From: Actinomyces sp. Marseille-P3109
Lineage (GTDB): Bacteria; Actinomycetota; Actinomycetes; Actinomycetales; Actinomycetaceae
DNA length: 64,000 nt
Assembly: GCF_900323545.1 (NCBI RefSeq)
Contig: NZ_OOHN01000008.1
Coordinates: 983,144-1,047,143, forward strand
Direction of reading: 5' to 3'
Made by a program: the position numbers and the translations under genes. Positions 47,248-56,718 of this stretch are shown piece by piece. The notes under the pieces were generated by a model. That model saw only the letters and a list, made by a program, of their open reading frames with translations, searched no databases and had not been told where the DNA came from. Numbering within the stretch: position 1 is the stretch's first letter; the number at the start of each line of letters is the position of its first letter.

Positions 47248-48859
47248 GCTTCTTGGGCGAGTCGGGGCGGGCGTCGTTCTTGGCGCGCAGCGCGGCCAGT
47301 GAGTCGACGATGACGCTGCGGGTGTCCTCGGGGGCGATGACGGCGTCGATCTCCCCGATGGCCACGGCCTTGTCCGGGTTGATGACGGCGTCGGTGTACT
47401 CGGCGACGAGCCGCTCGTGCTCGGCGGCGGCGGCCTCCTTGCCCTGCTCGTCGTGAACCTTGGCCAGGTCGCGGCGGTGGATGATGCCGACGGCGCCGGC
47501 GGCGCCCAGGACGGCGATCTCGGCTCCCGGCCAGCAGAAGTTGAGGTCGGCGCCGATGGCCTTGGATCCCATGACGATGTAGGCGCCACCGTAGGCCTTG
47601 CGCAGGACAATTGTCACCAGGGGCACGGTGGCGGTGGCGTAGGCGTTGATGACCTTTGCTCCGCGGCGGATGATGCCGGCGTGCTCCTGCTCGGCGCCGG
47701 GCCGGTAGCCGGGAACGTCGACGAAGGTGACCACCGGCAGCCCGAAGGCATCGCAGAAGCGCACGAAGCGGGCGAGCTTCTCGGAGGCGTCGACATCCAG
47801 GGTGCCGGCGTCCACCAGCGGCTGGTTGGCGACGATCCCCACGGGGTGGCCCTCGAAGCAGGCAAAGCCGACCACGACGTTGGCGGCGAACTCCTCCTGA
47901 ACCTGGACGAGCTCACCGTGGTCGACGACCGCCGAGACCACCTCGACGACGTCGTAGGCCTGGCGGGTGGAGGCCGGGACGATCTCGCCGACGCTGCGGG
48001 CGGCCTCGGCATCGGCCTGGGCGTCGGTGTCGTCGTAGGCGTACATGGGAGCATCGAGCTCGGCAGAGGAGGGCAGATAGGCCAGGAAGTTGCGCACCTG
48101 CCCCAGGGCGTCCTCCTCATCGTCGGCCACGTAGTGGACGACGCCGGAGACCGAGCCGTGGATCTGTGCGCCGCCCAGGTCCTCGGCGCTGATCTGCTCA
48201 CCGGTTGTGGCGCGCACGACGTCGGGACCGGTGACGAACATGTGGGAGGCCTGGCGGGTGGCGATGACGAAGTCGGTCAGCGCCGGGCTGTAGACGGCGC
48301 CGCCGGCGCAGGGACCCAGGATGACGCTGATCTGCGGGACCAGGCCGGAGGCGGCGCAGGTGCGGTTGAAGATGCGCCCGTACTGACGCAGGGCACCCAC
48401 GCCCTCCTGGATCTTGGCGCCGCCGGAGTCGATGAGCCCGATGACGGGGATGCGCAGGCGCAGGGCATCGTCCAGGAGTCGGACGATCTTGTCCCCCTCG
48501 ATGGTGCCCAGGGCGCCTCCGGAGACGGAGAAGTCCTGGGAGTAGACGGCCACCTGACGGCCGTCGATCTGTCCGAAGCCGGTCACGACGCCGGAGGGGC
48601 GGGCCTTCTCCCCCGCTCCGGAGCCGGTGTAGCGGCCGATCTCCAGGAAGGTGGAGTCGTCGAGCAGGTCGTTGATGCGCTCCCGGGCGGTGCGCTTGCC
48701 CTTGGCGTGCTGCCGGGAGGCGGCGCGCTCCTCGGCCTCACGGTCGACGCGGGCGATGCGCTGGCGGAAGGCCGAGGTCGAGGGCGAGTCCGCCATCGTG
48801 GCGCCCTGTGACGGCGCTCCGGCTGCGGTGCTGGCACCAGTGCTGGAGTCGGTGCTCAC
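47228..48859 (-). CDS. accD: Acyl-CoA carboxylase beta (carboxyltransferase) subunit
   Basis: The 543-residue carboxyltransferase transfers CO2 from biotin to acetyl- or propionyl-CoA. It has both halves of the crotonase-like fold: GGALGTIEGDKIVRLLDDAL and SGGAKIQEGVGALRQYGRIF in the first, and FVDVPGYRPGAEQEHAGIIRRGAK and GGAYIVMGSK in the second. It is translationally linked to the alpha subunit gene (three bases between them) and overlaps the start of fas. Given this context malonyl-CoA supply for FAS-I is the likely job, although the family also includes propionyl-CoA carboxylases. Confidence 0.94.
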   Translation of the reverse strand: MSTDSSTGASTAAGAPSQGATMADSPSTSAFRQRIARVDREAEERAASRQHAKGKRTARERINDLLDDSTFLEIGRYTGSGAGEKARPSGVVTGFGQIDGRQVAVYSQDFSVSGGALGTIEGDKIVRLLDDALRLRIPVIGLIDSGGAKIQEGVGALRQYGRIFNRTCAASGLVPQISVILGPCAGGAVYSPALTDFVIATRQASHMFVTGPDVVRATTGEQISAEDLGGAQIHGSVSGVVHYVADDEEDALGQVRNFLAYLPSSAELDAPMYAYDDTDAQADAEAARSVGEIVPASTRQAYDVVEVVSAVVDHGELVQVQEEFAANVVVGFACFEGHPVGIVANQPLVDAGTLDVDASEKLARFVRFCDAFGLPVVTFVDVPGYRPGAEQEHAGIIRRGAKVINAYATATVPLVTIVLRKAYGGAYIVMGSKAIGADLNFCWPGAEIAVLGAAGAVGIIHRRDLAKVHDEQGKEAAAAEHERLVAEYTDAVINPDKAVAIGEIDAVIAPEDTRSVIVDSLAALRAKNDARPDSPKKHDNIPL

Positions 48860-48862
48860 GGT

Positions 48863-50707
48863 TCAGGCCTCCTCAGAGTCGTTCTCGGGGGTGCTCATGC
48901 GCACCAGGACATCACCGGCGGAGACGGTGCGACCGGCACTGACGGGGATCTCCGAGATGGTCCCGTCGCTCAGGGCGTGGACGTAGTTCTCCATCTTCAT
49001 GGACTCCAGGACCACGAGCAGATCGCCCTGGAAGACCTGCTGGCCGGGCTCGACGCAGATACGGGTGACGATGGCCTGCATGGGGGCGGCGATGACGCCG
49101 GGCTCGGAGAAGGTGGCCTCGTTGTCACCGGAGGTGGTGCCGCGGGGTGAGCGTGCGGCGCCACCGGAGCGGCCACGCAGCGGCTGGGCCCGGTTGCTGC
49201 GCTGGCTGAAGCTGCGCGCCGGGTTGGTGGGGGCGAGGATCCCGTCGGGCAGGGTCAGCTGCATCCGCCGGCCGTTGAGCTCGATGATGTAGCTGGAACG
49301 GGTACGCGGGTTGGCGACCGCCTCACAGGCGGCTTGAGAGCCGTCCGACTGCGACGACGCGGCCTCGGCCAGGTCAGGCAGCACCTCGTTCTCGATCCAC
49401 CGTGTGGTCACTGTCAGGCGGCCGGCCTCGTCCGGGGTGGTGAAGGCGGAGCGCTCCAGGACCTCCGCGTGCAGGGCCGTGCACACGGTGACGCCTTCGA
49501 CGACCGTCTCGCGCAGGGCTCGCCGGGCGCGGGCGATGGCCTGCTCCCGGTTGGAACCGGTGACGACGATCTTGGCGAGCATCGGGTCGAACATGGGGGT
49601 GACGACGTCGCCCTCGGTGACACCGGACTCGATGCGGATGCCGGGGCCGGCCGGCCAGCGCAGGCGCGTGATGGCACCGGTGGAGGGAGCCAGGCTGCGG
49701 GAGGGGTCCTCGCAGGTGATGCGCAGCTCCAGGCTGTGGCCGCGGGGCTCGTTGAACTCACTGAGGTGGCCGCCCTCGGCAATGCGCAGCTGGACCTCGA
49801 CCAGGTCGGTGCCGGTGACCTCCTCGGAGACGCAGTGCTCCACCTGAAGGCGGGGGTTGACCTCCAGGAACCACAGGTCGCCCTCGGGGGTCAGGAGGAA
49901 CTCGCACGTGGCCACCCCGACGTAGTCGACCGTCTCCAGGAGGCGGCGGGATGCCTCGACGAGACGGTCGTGGACGCCCTCGGGCAGGAAGGGGGCCGGA
50001 GCCTCCTCAAGGAGCTTCTGGTTGCGTCGCTGCAGGGAGCAGTCGCGGGTGGAGACAACGGCGAAACCACCGTGGGAGTCGCGGGCGCACTGGGTCTCGA
50101 TATGGCGCGCAGCGGTGACGAAGCGCTCCAGGATGAGGGTGCCACCGCCCAGTGCCGCGGACTCGAAGGCGGGGGTGGACCTGACCTCGTCGTCATTGTG
50201 CAGGACGGTGATACCGCGTCCGCCTCCGCCGTCGGTGCGTTTGAGGGCGACTGGGTAGCCGTGGGTGGCGGCGAAGCTGATAACGGTATCGGCATCGGTG
50301 ACCGAGTCGGTGATGCCGGGTACCGGGGCGACCTTGGCCCGCTCAGCGGTGGCGCGGGCGCTCATCTTGTCGCCGAGGGAGTCCATGGCCTCGGGCGAGG
50401 GACCAACCCAGGTGATGCCGGCTTCGATGATCGAGCGGGCGAAATCGGCGTTCTCGGACAGGAACCCGTAACCGGGGTGGACGGCGTCGGCGCCGGTGGC
50501 ACGGGCCAGCTCGAGGACTGCGGCTGCGTCGGTGTAGGACGAGCCCTCGGGCAGCGCGTAGGCCTCGTCGGCGAGCTCGGCCGCCGGGCTCATCAGGTCC
50601 TCAGGCGTGTACGGGAGGATCGACATCGCCCCGAGGTCGCGGGCGGTTCGCACGATACGCAGTGCGATCTCACCGCGGTTGGCGATGAGGATGCGGGAGA
50701 GGGTCAC
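48863..50707 (-). CDS. accA: Acyl-CoA carboxylase alpha subunit (biotin carboxylase plus biotin carrier)
   Basis: The N-terminal biotin carboxylase (residues 1-450) has RILIANRGEIALRI, VHPGYGFLSENA, the ATP-grasp glycine loop DGGGGRGI and EVNPRLQVEH. The C-terminal biotinyl domain (about 540-605) has ESMKMEN with the biotinylated lysine. GTG 50707 is chosen because AAGGAG lies seven bases upstream; the frame could also begin at TTG 50710. It is the first gene of the carboxylase-fas unit, so the operator-like repeats upstream may control lipid synthesis as a whole. Confidence 0.95.
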   Translation of the reverse strand: MTLSRILIANRGEIALRIVRTARDLGAMSILPYTPEDLMSPAAELADEAYALPEGSSYTDAAAVLELARATGADAVHPGYGFLSENADFARSIIEAGITWVGPSPEAMDSLGDKMSARATAERAKVAPVPGITDSVTDADTVISFAATHGYPVALKRTDGGGGRGITVLHNDDEVRSTPAFESAALGGGTLILERFVTAARHIETQCARDSHGGFAVVSTRDCSLQRRNQKLLEEAPAPFLPEGVHDRLVEASRRLLETVDYVGVATCEFLLTPEGDLWFLEVNPRLQVEHCVSEEVTGTDLVEVQLRIAEGGHLSEFNEPRGHSLELRITCEDPSRSLAPSTGAITRLRWPAGPGIRIESGVTEGDVVTPMFDPMLAKIVVTGSNREQAIARARRALRETVVEGVTVCTALHAEVLERSAFTTPDEAGRLTVTTRWIENEVLPDLAEAASSQSDGSQAACEAVANPRTRSSYIIELNGRRMQLTLPDGILAPTNPARSFSQRSNRAQPLRGRSGGAARSPRGTTSGDNEATFSEPGVIAAPMQAIVTRICVEPGQQVFQGDLLVVLESMKMENYVHALSDGTISEIPVSAGRTVSAGDVLVRMSTPENDSEEA

Positions 50708-50848
50708 CAAGAGTCTCCTTGCCTGGACGATGGGGTTTGCGGCGGGGCCCTACCTTGGGCCGGGGTGGCGGATCCGTGCCTTCCCTACAAGCGCAGGTCG
50801 ACAGATCCGCTAGACGACGACGTTACGTGGTCAGAGCACCACATTCCA

Positions 50849-50979
50849 TTTGTGGAAACCTCACAAAGACCGGGAGTTGCGTTGGTGCAACAACCGAGAC
50901 CCCAGCAATGCTGCGGCATAACGGGTGCCTCGCAAAGGCACCTTTCGCCACTTGAAGGTCTTTGAGGTTTCCCACAAGG
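50849..50979. promoter_or_regulatory. Long inverted repeat in the acc-fas promoter region
   Basis: In the 388-base gap before the carboxylase gene, 50849-50871 (TTTGTGGAAACCTCACAAA then GACC) is almost the reverse complement of 50957-50979 (GGTC then TTTGAGGTTTCCCACAAGG). The first copy is itself a dyad, TTTGTG-N7-CACAAA. Between them, 50924-50942 can form a seven-pair hairpin (GGTGCCT/AGGCACC). Two related sites about 100 bases apart suggest binding sites for a regulator of fatty acid synthesis. The rest of the gap shows no gene. Confidence 0.5.
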
Positions 50980-51095
50980 CCTACTGAGTGCGACATCTCG
51001 CTGCACCGCTAGTCACATCTACCTCATGAGCATCTCCTTTCTCAGAAGTGGGTCGGAGCGCCAATCGTCGTCGAGCATCGACGATCAGCGAGATC

Positions 51096-51764
51096 TCAGT
51101 GCCGGTGGGAGGATGCCGCCTTGCGCAGCTCACGGACGGCGGCCAGGGCGTCGTCGGCCCGGTAGACCGCCGAGCCGGCGACGAAGACGTCGGCTCCCGC
51201 CTCCGCTGCGCGCTCAATCGTCTGAGCGGTGATGCCACCATCCACCTGCACACGCAGGTCGAGCCCCCCGGCCCCGACCAGCTCGCGGGCACGGCGGATC
51301 TTGGCCAGCATCGACTCGATGAAGGACTGGCCGCCGAAGCCCGGTTCCACGGTCATGAGCAGGAGGAGGTCGAACTCCCCCAGGACGCCGGCAACGGCTC
51401 CCAGGGGGGTGGCGGGCCTCAACGCGATTCCTGCGCCGGCGCCGAGCCGGTGAAGCTCGCGCGCCAGGCGCACCGGGGCGGTGGTGGCCTCGGCGTGGGG
51501 GGTGACGATCTGGCAGCCGGCCTCTGCGTAGGCCGGGGCCCAGCGGTCGGCGTCGCGGATCATGAGATGGGCGTCCACGGGCAGCGTGGTGTGGGCCAGC
51601 ACCGCCTCGACCACCGGCAGCCCCCAGGACAGGTTGGGCACGAAGTAGTTGTCCATGACGTCGACGTGGATCCCGTCCGCACCGTCAGTACCTGTGACCC
51701 GGTCGAGCTCGTCGGCCAGGTGGGCGATGTCGCAGTTGAGGATCGAGGGATGGATGGCCGTCAT
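51096..51764 (-). CDS. rpe: Ribulose-phosphate 3-epimerase
   Basis: The 222-residue TIM-barrel enzyme interconverts ribulose 5-phosphate and xylulose 5-phosphate. It shows [24 protein letters not shown] with metal-binding His and Asp, [19 protein letters not shown] and VQVDGGI. ATG 51764 is chosen because GAGGAG lies seven bases before it and it gives the family N-terminus; 26 further in-frame codons upstream are not conserved. It is the last gene of the fmt-rsmB-rpe run, an order common in actinobacteria. Confidence 0.96.
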   Translation of the reverse strand: MTAIHPSILNCDIAHLADELDRVTGTDGADGIHVDVMDNYFVPNLSWGLPVVEAVLAHTTLPVDAHLMIRDADRWAPAYAEAGCQIVTPHAEATTAPVRLARELHRLGAGAGIALRPATPLGAVAGVLGEFDLLLLMTVEPGFGGQSFIESMLAKIRRARELVGAGGLDLRVQVDGGITAQTIERAAEAGADVFVAGSAVYRADDALAAVRELRKAASSHRH

Positions 51765-51804
51765 CGGGATGCTCCTCATGATGTGCTCATGGTGTCGTCG
51801 TGTG

Positions 51805-53403
51805 TTAGCTGGTGCGTCGCAGCAGGGCGCAGAACATCGCATCGGTTCCGTCGAGGTGGGGCCAGAGCTGGAGCATCTCGCGCTCGGCGCCGGCCGGCGG
51901 CTGGGGCGCCAGCCTGGTGGCGAGGTCCCCGGCGTGCAGGATCTCCGTGTTCAGGCCCTCACTCCGCAGGAGACGGGTGACGTCTCGCACCACGAGGCTC
52001 GTCTCCAGGGCGTGCGGTGAGCAGGTTACGTAGGTCACCACTCCGCCGCGCCGCACGGCGCGCAGCGCACTGGCCAACAACTCGCGCTGAAGCTCGGCCA
52101 GGACGGTGACGTCCTGCGGCCTCCGGCGCCACCGGGCCTCCGGCCGACGACGCAGCGAACCGAGACCCGTGCAGGGCGCGTCGACCAGCACCCGGTCGTA
52201 GGCTGCCGCTTCATCGCGCCCGATGCCTCGTCCGTCCCCGCAGCGCACCCGGGCCACGTCGCGTGGAACTGCGCGCAGGGCGGAGCGCACCAGATCGGCC
52301 CGGTGAGGGCTCACCTCGTTGGCGAGCAGGTGAGCGCCCTTCTGGGCGGCCCGCGCGGCCAGCAGCGCAGCCTTGCCCCCGGGACCGGCGCACAGGTCGA
52401 GCCAGCGCTCGTCGCGGCCCTCGAGCGGGGCCTCAGCGGCGATGAGCGCCACCAGTTGGCTGCCCTCGTCCTCGACCCCGGCACGGGAGTCTCGGATCGC
52501 CTCGATCCTGCCGGGGTCTCCCCCGTCCATGACAACGGCGAGAGGACTGATTCGCCCCAGGCGGGGCTCGACGTCGTGGACCCGGTCGGCCTTGCGGGCA
52601 GCCTTTGCCAGGGCCTCAGGGGAGATGAGACCGGGTCGGGCGCACAGGGTCACCTCGGGGTCGGCGTTGTCGGCGACCAGGAGCGCCTCCAGCTCCTCGG
52701 CGCTGCGACCGTGCTTGACCAGGGCCTGGCGCAGCGCCTTGACGATCCACTCGGGGTGGGACTGGGTACGGGCCAGGGCGACCGTCTCATCGGGGGCGTC
52801 CCGGCCCAGAAGGACCAGCCACGCCTCCAGGTCCTGACCGCTGAGCCGGCGCATGATCGCGTTGACGAAGGTGGCGGAGCCGCGCCCGCAGGAGTCGGCC
52901 GCCAGGTCCACGGTGGTGCTCACGGCGGCGTGCTGGGCCACGCGCATCCCCATGAGCTGGTGGGCCCCCAGACGCAGGACATCGAGCACGGCCGGATCGA
53001 TCTGCTCCAGGGGTCGGTCCGTGCAGGTGGCGATCATGGCGTCGTAGCGTCCCTGCAAGCGCAGAGTTCCGTAGGTCAGGGCGGTGGCGAATCCGGCGTC
53101 ACGCCGGTCCATGTCGGCGGAGTCCAGCAGCTCGGGCAGGAGGAGGTTGGCGAAGGCGTCGTCCCGGCGCACCCGGGTGAGTACCTCCAGCGCCACCCGG
53201 CGCGCCGGATCCGACCGCCGTTGAGGCGAACGCGGGCGCGCACTCGCCCGTGCGCCGTCCGGCTTGCGGGTGCGTCGTCCTCGGTCATGCCCGCTCTTTC
53301 GGTCGCCTTGAACGCTACGGCCGCCGTGTCGTCGTCCGACTCCGCCGCTGCGGCGCTCACTGTGACCGCCTGGTGCACCCCGGCGTGCCGATCGCTCGCC
53401 CAT
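51805..53403 (-). CDS. rsmB: RsmB/NOP2-type rRNA (cytosine-C5) methyltransferase
   Basis: The 532-residue enzyme has an arginine-rich unstructured N-terminus (about 65 residues), a NusB-like RNA-binding domain ([20 protein letters not shown], about 68-87, onward), and an SAM-dependent methyltransferase domain with [32 protein letters not shown] (motif IV cysteine) and [11 protein letters not shown] (motif VI cysteine). By analogy it modifies 16S rRNA near C967. Its ATG overlaps the fmt stop, so the genes are coupled. Confidence 0.93.
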   Translation of the reverse strand: MGERSARRGAPGGHSERRSGGVGRRHGGRSVQGDRKSGHDRGRRTRKPDGARASARPRSPQRRSDPARRVALEVLTRVRRDDAFANLLLPELLDSADMDRRDAGFATALTYGTLRLQGRYDAMIATCTDRPLEQIDPAVLDVLRLGAHQLMGMRVAQHAAVSTTVDLAADSCGRGSATFVNAIMRRLSGQDLEAWLVLLGRDAPDETVALARTQSHPEWIVKALRQALVKHGRSAEELEALLVADNADPEVTLCARPGLISPEALAKAARKADRVHDVEPRLGRISPLAVVMDGGDPGRIEAIRDSRAGVEDEGSQLVALIAAEAPLEGRDERWLDLCAGPGGKAALLAARAAQKGAHLLANEVSPHRADLVRSALRAVPRDVARVRCGDGRGIGRDEAAAYDRVLVDAPCTGLGSLRRRPEARWRRRPQDVTVLAELQRELLASALRAVRRGGVVTYVTCSPHALETSLVVRDVTRLLRSEGLNTEILHAGDLATRLAPQPPAGAEREMLQLWPHLDGTDAMFCALLRRTS

Positions 53404-54377
53404 CAGCTCAGCCTCTCATTGTCGCCGGTCTCAGGGGCCGGAGCTCCCAGGACGGTGCCCACTTCCGGGCGGGCTCCACGGGCCCAGGCGTCGGCGGGCA
53501 TCCAGCTGCGTCCTGCGGGTGCCACCCGCCCCAGGCGGACCGCGCAGCCCCCGGTCCCCACGAGGACCTCGCGCTTGGAGGCGCGCACCTGACCGGGCAG
53601 GAGATCCGTCACCTCGGGGACGGGGGTGACCGGTCCCAGGCGGAACCTGGCGCCGAGGTAGCTGGTGTGAGCCCCCGGGGCCGGAGTCACGCCCCGGATC
53701 CGACGATCGACCGTCAGAGCCGGGTCCTCCCAGCGGACCCGCCCGTCCGCGGTGGAGAGCATCGGAGCCAAGGTGGCCAGCGCCCCGTCCTGCGGCTCGG
53801 GCTGGACGGCTCCCTCCTCTACCTGCCGCAGGACGTCGAGGACCAGGGGGGCGCCAGCACGCGCCAGGCGCTCCAGGAGGTCGCCGCTGGTGTCGCTCGC
53901 ACCGATCGCCTCGGTGATGCGGCCGTAGACGGGGCCGGTGTCGAGCCCCTCCTCGAGGCGGAACACGCAGGCCCCGGTGACCTCCTCTCCGGCGATGATC
54001 GCGCGTTGGACGGGGGCCGCTCCGCGCCATGCCGGCAGCAGGGAGAAGTGGAGGTTCAGCCACCCGTGCTCGGGCACGTCCAGCATGTCGGCCGGAACCA
54101 GGCGCCCGTAGGCGACCACGACGGCGACGTCCGCCTTGAGCTCACGCACCCAGGTGCGCACCTCGTCGGCCGCCTCACCCTTGAGGGTGGAGGGGGTTCG
54201 CACGTCGAGCCCGGCCTCGCGGGCCACGGCGGCCACCGGTGAGGGGTGCAGTGTGCGACCGCGGCCCCTGCGGGCGTCAGCGCGGGTGAGCACTCCGACG
54301 ACGTCGTGCTCACTGGCGATCAGGGCCTCCAGGGTGGGGAGGGCTACCTCGGGGGTTCCGGCGAACAGCACACGCAT
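53403..54377 (-). CDS. fmt: Methionyl-tRNA formyltransferase
   Basis: The enzyme formylates initiator methionyl-tRNA with 10-formyl-THF. It has FAGTPEVALPTLEAL, the catalytic block NLHFSLLPAWRGAAPVQRAI (about residues 110-129, with Asn, His and the SLLP motif) and the LDTGPVYG loop; the C-terminal OB-like tRNA-binding domain follows residue 210. ATG 54377 (MRVLFAGTPE) is the conserved start, three codons inside the open frame. It heads the fmt-rsmB-rpe operon. Confidence 0.96.
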   Translation of the reverse strand: MRVLFAGTPEVALPTLEALIASEHDVVGVLTRADARRGRGRTLHPSPVAAVAREAGLDVRTPSTLKGEAADEVRTWVRELKADVAVVVAYGRLVPADMLDVPEHGWLNLHFSLLPAWRGAAPVQRAIIAGEEVTGACVFRLEEGLDTGPVYGRITEAIGASDTSGDLLERLARAGAPLVLDVLRQVEEGAVQPEPQDGALATLAPMLSTADGRVRWEDPALTVDRRIRGVTPAPGAHTSYLGARFRLGPVTPVPEVTDLLPGQVRASKREVLVGTGGCAVRLGRVAPAGRSWMPADAWARGARPEVGTVLGAPAPETGDNERLS

Positions 54378-54416
54378 GAGCCCCATGCTACGGCCCTGCG
54401 TTGCACAAGCCGGGGT

Positions 54417-55064
54417 TCATCGTTGGCGCGGCGCAGGAAGAAGACCCAGCTCGACGAGCTCGGCCCGCAGGCGTCCCGCCCCGGTGAAGTGGTGGGTGCG
54501 CAGGCCGAGGTCGCCCGCGGCTCGGATGTTGGGGGCCGAGTCGTCAACGAACAGGGTGCTGCGGGCCTGCAGTCCGTAGCGCTGAAGGAGCAGCTCGAAG
54601 ATGGCGGCATCGGGCTTGGCCAGGTGCTCGCGCCCGGAGACCACGATGCCGGTGAAGCGCTCGAGCTGAGGCACCAGGAGTCGGGCCTGCTCGAAGGGCT
54701 CGGCATCGAAGTTGGTCAGGCCGTACAGCGGCACTCCTGCCTCGAGCAGGTCGTTGAGCAGGGCCGCCATCCCGGGAACGGGGCCGGTCAGTGAGGAGGG
54801 GAAGCGCTCGCGATACAGGGAGAGGATTTCTGTCCAGTCGGGGCGGTCGGGATGAGTGCGAGCGTAGTCGCTGAGCACCTGCTCGAAGGGCTGCCCCAGA
54901 TCCAGCCGCTCGTTCCAGGCGAGGAACCCGCCGTCGGTCGCGAACTCGTCCCAGGCATCGAGGGGCACGTATCCGGCCACAGCGGCCACCGGGTCCCAGG
55001 TGTACAGGACGTTGCCGTAGTCGAGGACCACCGCGTTCACGGGGCCGGTGGGAGGTGCGGTCAT
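54417..55064 (-). CDS. HAD-superfamily hydrolase (YihX-like)
   Basis: The 215-residue phosphatase-like protein begins VVLDYGNVLYTWDP, the HAD motif I in the DxGN form seen in YihX-type phosphatases. It continues with YGLTNFD (motif II), a lysine in HLAKPD (motif III) and LFVDDSAPNI (motif IV). ATG 55064 is chosen because AAGGA sits eight bases upstream; ATG 55073 is too close to it. It is read away from arcA. The substrate is probably a small sugar phosphate but cannot be read from the sequence. Confidence 0.87.
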   Translation of the reverse strand: MTAPPTGPVNAVVLDYGNVLYTWDPVAAVAGYVPLDAWDEFATDGGFLAWNERLDLGQPFEQVLSDYARTHPDRPDWTEILSLYRERFPSSLTGPVPGMAALLNDLLEAGVPLYGLTNFDAEPFEQARLLVPQLERFTGIVVSGREHLAKPDAAIFELLLQRYGLQARSTLFVDDSAPNIRAAGDLGLRTHHFTGAGRLRAELVELGLLPAPRQR

Positions 55065-55300
55065 GTCCGACATCCTTCCACGGTCCTCGCCCGAGGACCC
55101 CTCCTCGGACCGAGGGCCGGCAGCATTTGTATGACCTCTACCAAGGCCGAAACGGGCCCACCGTAGGCCGGGACGCACCTGAAGGCCCCGCCGACGGCAT
55201 CATCATTTGGTGGGACCAGTATCACGTACCGGCTGCAGAGGTCTGATCACTCCGTCCTGAACTTCCTTCACATCAGGGGCTTCTCAACCACCAATGACTC

Positions 55301-55334
55301 TGGTACGCTCGTACCAATCCGGTACAAGCGTACC
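55301..55334. promoter_or_regulatory. Large dyad operator upstream of arcA
   Basis: Two 14-base sites, GGTACGCTCGTACC (55302-55315) and GGTACAAGCGTACC (55321-55334), are separated by AATCC. Each is a palindrome, and the second is the reverse complement of the first except at one base, giving a nested 33-bp dyad. It lies 75 bases before the arcA start in a 344-base divergent gap that otherwise has no gene. Its size fits a pair of repressor or activator dimers of the TetR/GntR size class; the regulator is not in this window. Confidence 0.75.
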
Positions 55335-55408
55335 ATTTCAATCGTCAGAGCTCGTGATATGTATCATGATCCACGTCAACGACACAGTGCTGTGTCAGAG
55401 AGGGAGTC

Positions 55409-56632
55409 ATGGATCTTTCCGTGGATTCCGAAATCGGGAGGCTTCGGCAGGTCATCCTGCACAGGCCTGGAGGTGAGATGCTCAGGCTCACTCCGCAGAA
55501 CAAGGACCACCTCCTGTTCGACGACGTCCTGTGGCTCGAGCGGGCCCAGGAGGAGCACGATCAGTTCGCACGCGTGCTGACTGATCGCGACGTCGAGGTG
55601 CTCTACCTCGGCGACCTCTTGGCCGAGACCCTTGAGGTGCCCGAGGCCAGGGACTATGTCCTGGACCGGGTCATCAACGAGAACACCAACGGCCCCATTG
55701 CCGCCGAGCCGATGCGGGCCCTGGCTCAGGGGCTGTCCGGAGCCGACCTGGCCGAGATCCTCATCGCCGGCATCACCAAGGCCGAGCTGCTGGAGCGCAC
55801 CTCCTGCCCGGACTCCCTGGTGCTGGCCTCCATGAACGACGACGACCTGCTCCTGGCGCCGTTGCCCAACCACCTGTTCACCCGCGACACGTCGTGCTGG
55901 GTCTACAACGGCGTGTCCATCAACTCGATGACAATGCCGGCCAGGCAGCGCGAGACCATCAACTACGAGGCGATCTACCGCTGGCACCCCCGCTTCGCGA
56001 ACGCCGACTTCCCCGTGTGGTCCGAGGGCACCCAGGCCGGTCCCGCCACTGTCGAGGGTGGAGACGTGCAGATCATCGGCAACGGCGCCGTCCTGGTCGG
56101 GGTCTCGGAGCGCACCACCGCCCAGGGCATCGAGAGGCTCGCCAGCCGGCTCTTCGCCGCGGGGAAGGTCAACCATGTGGTCGCCGTCGAGATGAAGCGG
56201 ACGCGCGCGCAGATGCACCTGGACACGGTCATGACCATGGTCGATGCCGGCACCTTCACCGTCTACGGAGGCCTGGGGATGCTGCCGACACTCACTGTGC
56301 GTCCGGAAGGCGACGGACAGATCAGCGTCACCCGCAACGACCCGGAGGACATGTACCGCGTCATCGCCCAGGCACTGGGCATCGACGACCTCACCGTCCT
56401 CATCACGCCTCAGGACTCCATGGCCGCCGCGCGCGAGCAGTGGGACGATGGTTCCAACTCACTGGCCGTCGCCCCCGGCGTCATCGTCGCCTACGAGCGC
56501 AACGTCAACACCAATGAGTACCTCACCTCCCACGGTATCGAGGTCCTGACGATCCCGGGCTCAGAGGTCGGTCGCGGGCGCGGCGGCCCGCACTGCATGA
56601 GCTGCCCGATCCTGCGGGACCCGGTCGCCTGA
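55409..56632 (+). CDS. arcA: Arginine deiminase
   Basis: The enzyme hydrolyses arginine to citrulline and ammonia, the first step of the ADI route. The 407-residue protein shows [14 protein letters not shown], the EGGDV motif, [12 protein letters not shown] and the C-terminal catalytic-cysteine loop [13 protein letters not shown]. Length and motifs are complete. AGAGGGAG lies close upstream of ATG 55409. It begins the arcA-arcB-arcC unit, which gives ATP and ammonia (acid protection) from arginine. Control is probably through the dyad upstream. Confidence 0.97.
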   Translation: MDLSVDSEIGRLRQVILHRPGGEMLRLTPQNKDHLLFDDVLWLERAQEEHDQFARVLTDRDVEVLYLGDLLAETLEVPEARDYVLDRVINENTNGPIAAEPMRALAQGLSGADLAEILIAGITKAELLERTSCPDSLVLASMNDDDLLLAPLPNHLFTRDTSCWVYNGVSINSMTMPARQRETINYEAIYRWHPRFANADFPVWSEGTQAGPATVEGGDVQIIGNGAVLVGVSERTTAQGIERLASRLFAAGKVNHVVAVEMKRTRAQMHLDTVMTMVDAGTFTVYGGLGMLPTLTVRPEGDGQISVTRNDPEDMYRVIAQALGIDDLTVLITPQDSMAAAREQWDDGSNSLAVAPGVIVAYERNVNTNEYLTSHGIEVLTIPGSEVGRGRGGPHCMSCPILRDPVA

Positions 56633-56718
56633 GCCGGTCCCCCATCAGCGCCTTCGGCGTCAATGAAGACAACCCATCACCCACTCAAACACTCAACCAC
56701 CCAGACGAAGGAGTCCTC

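Noticed and set aside
37660..47610. Extension of fas to 47610
   Set aside because: The extra 121 codons overlap accD in another frame, and their Pro/Ser/Thr/Arg-rich composition is a shadow of accD, not a FAS domain.
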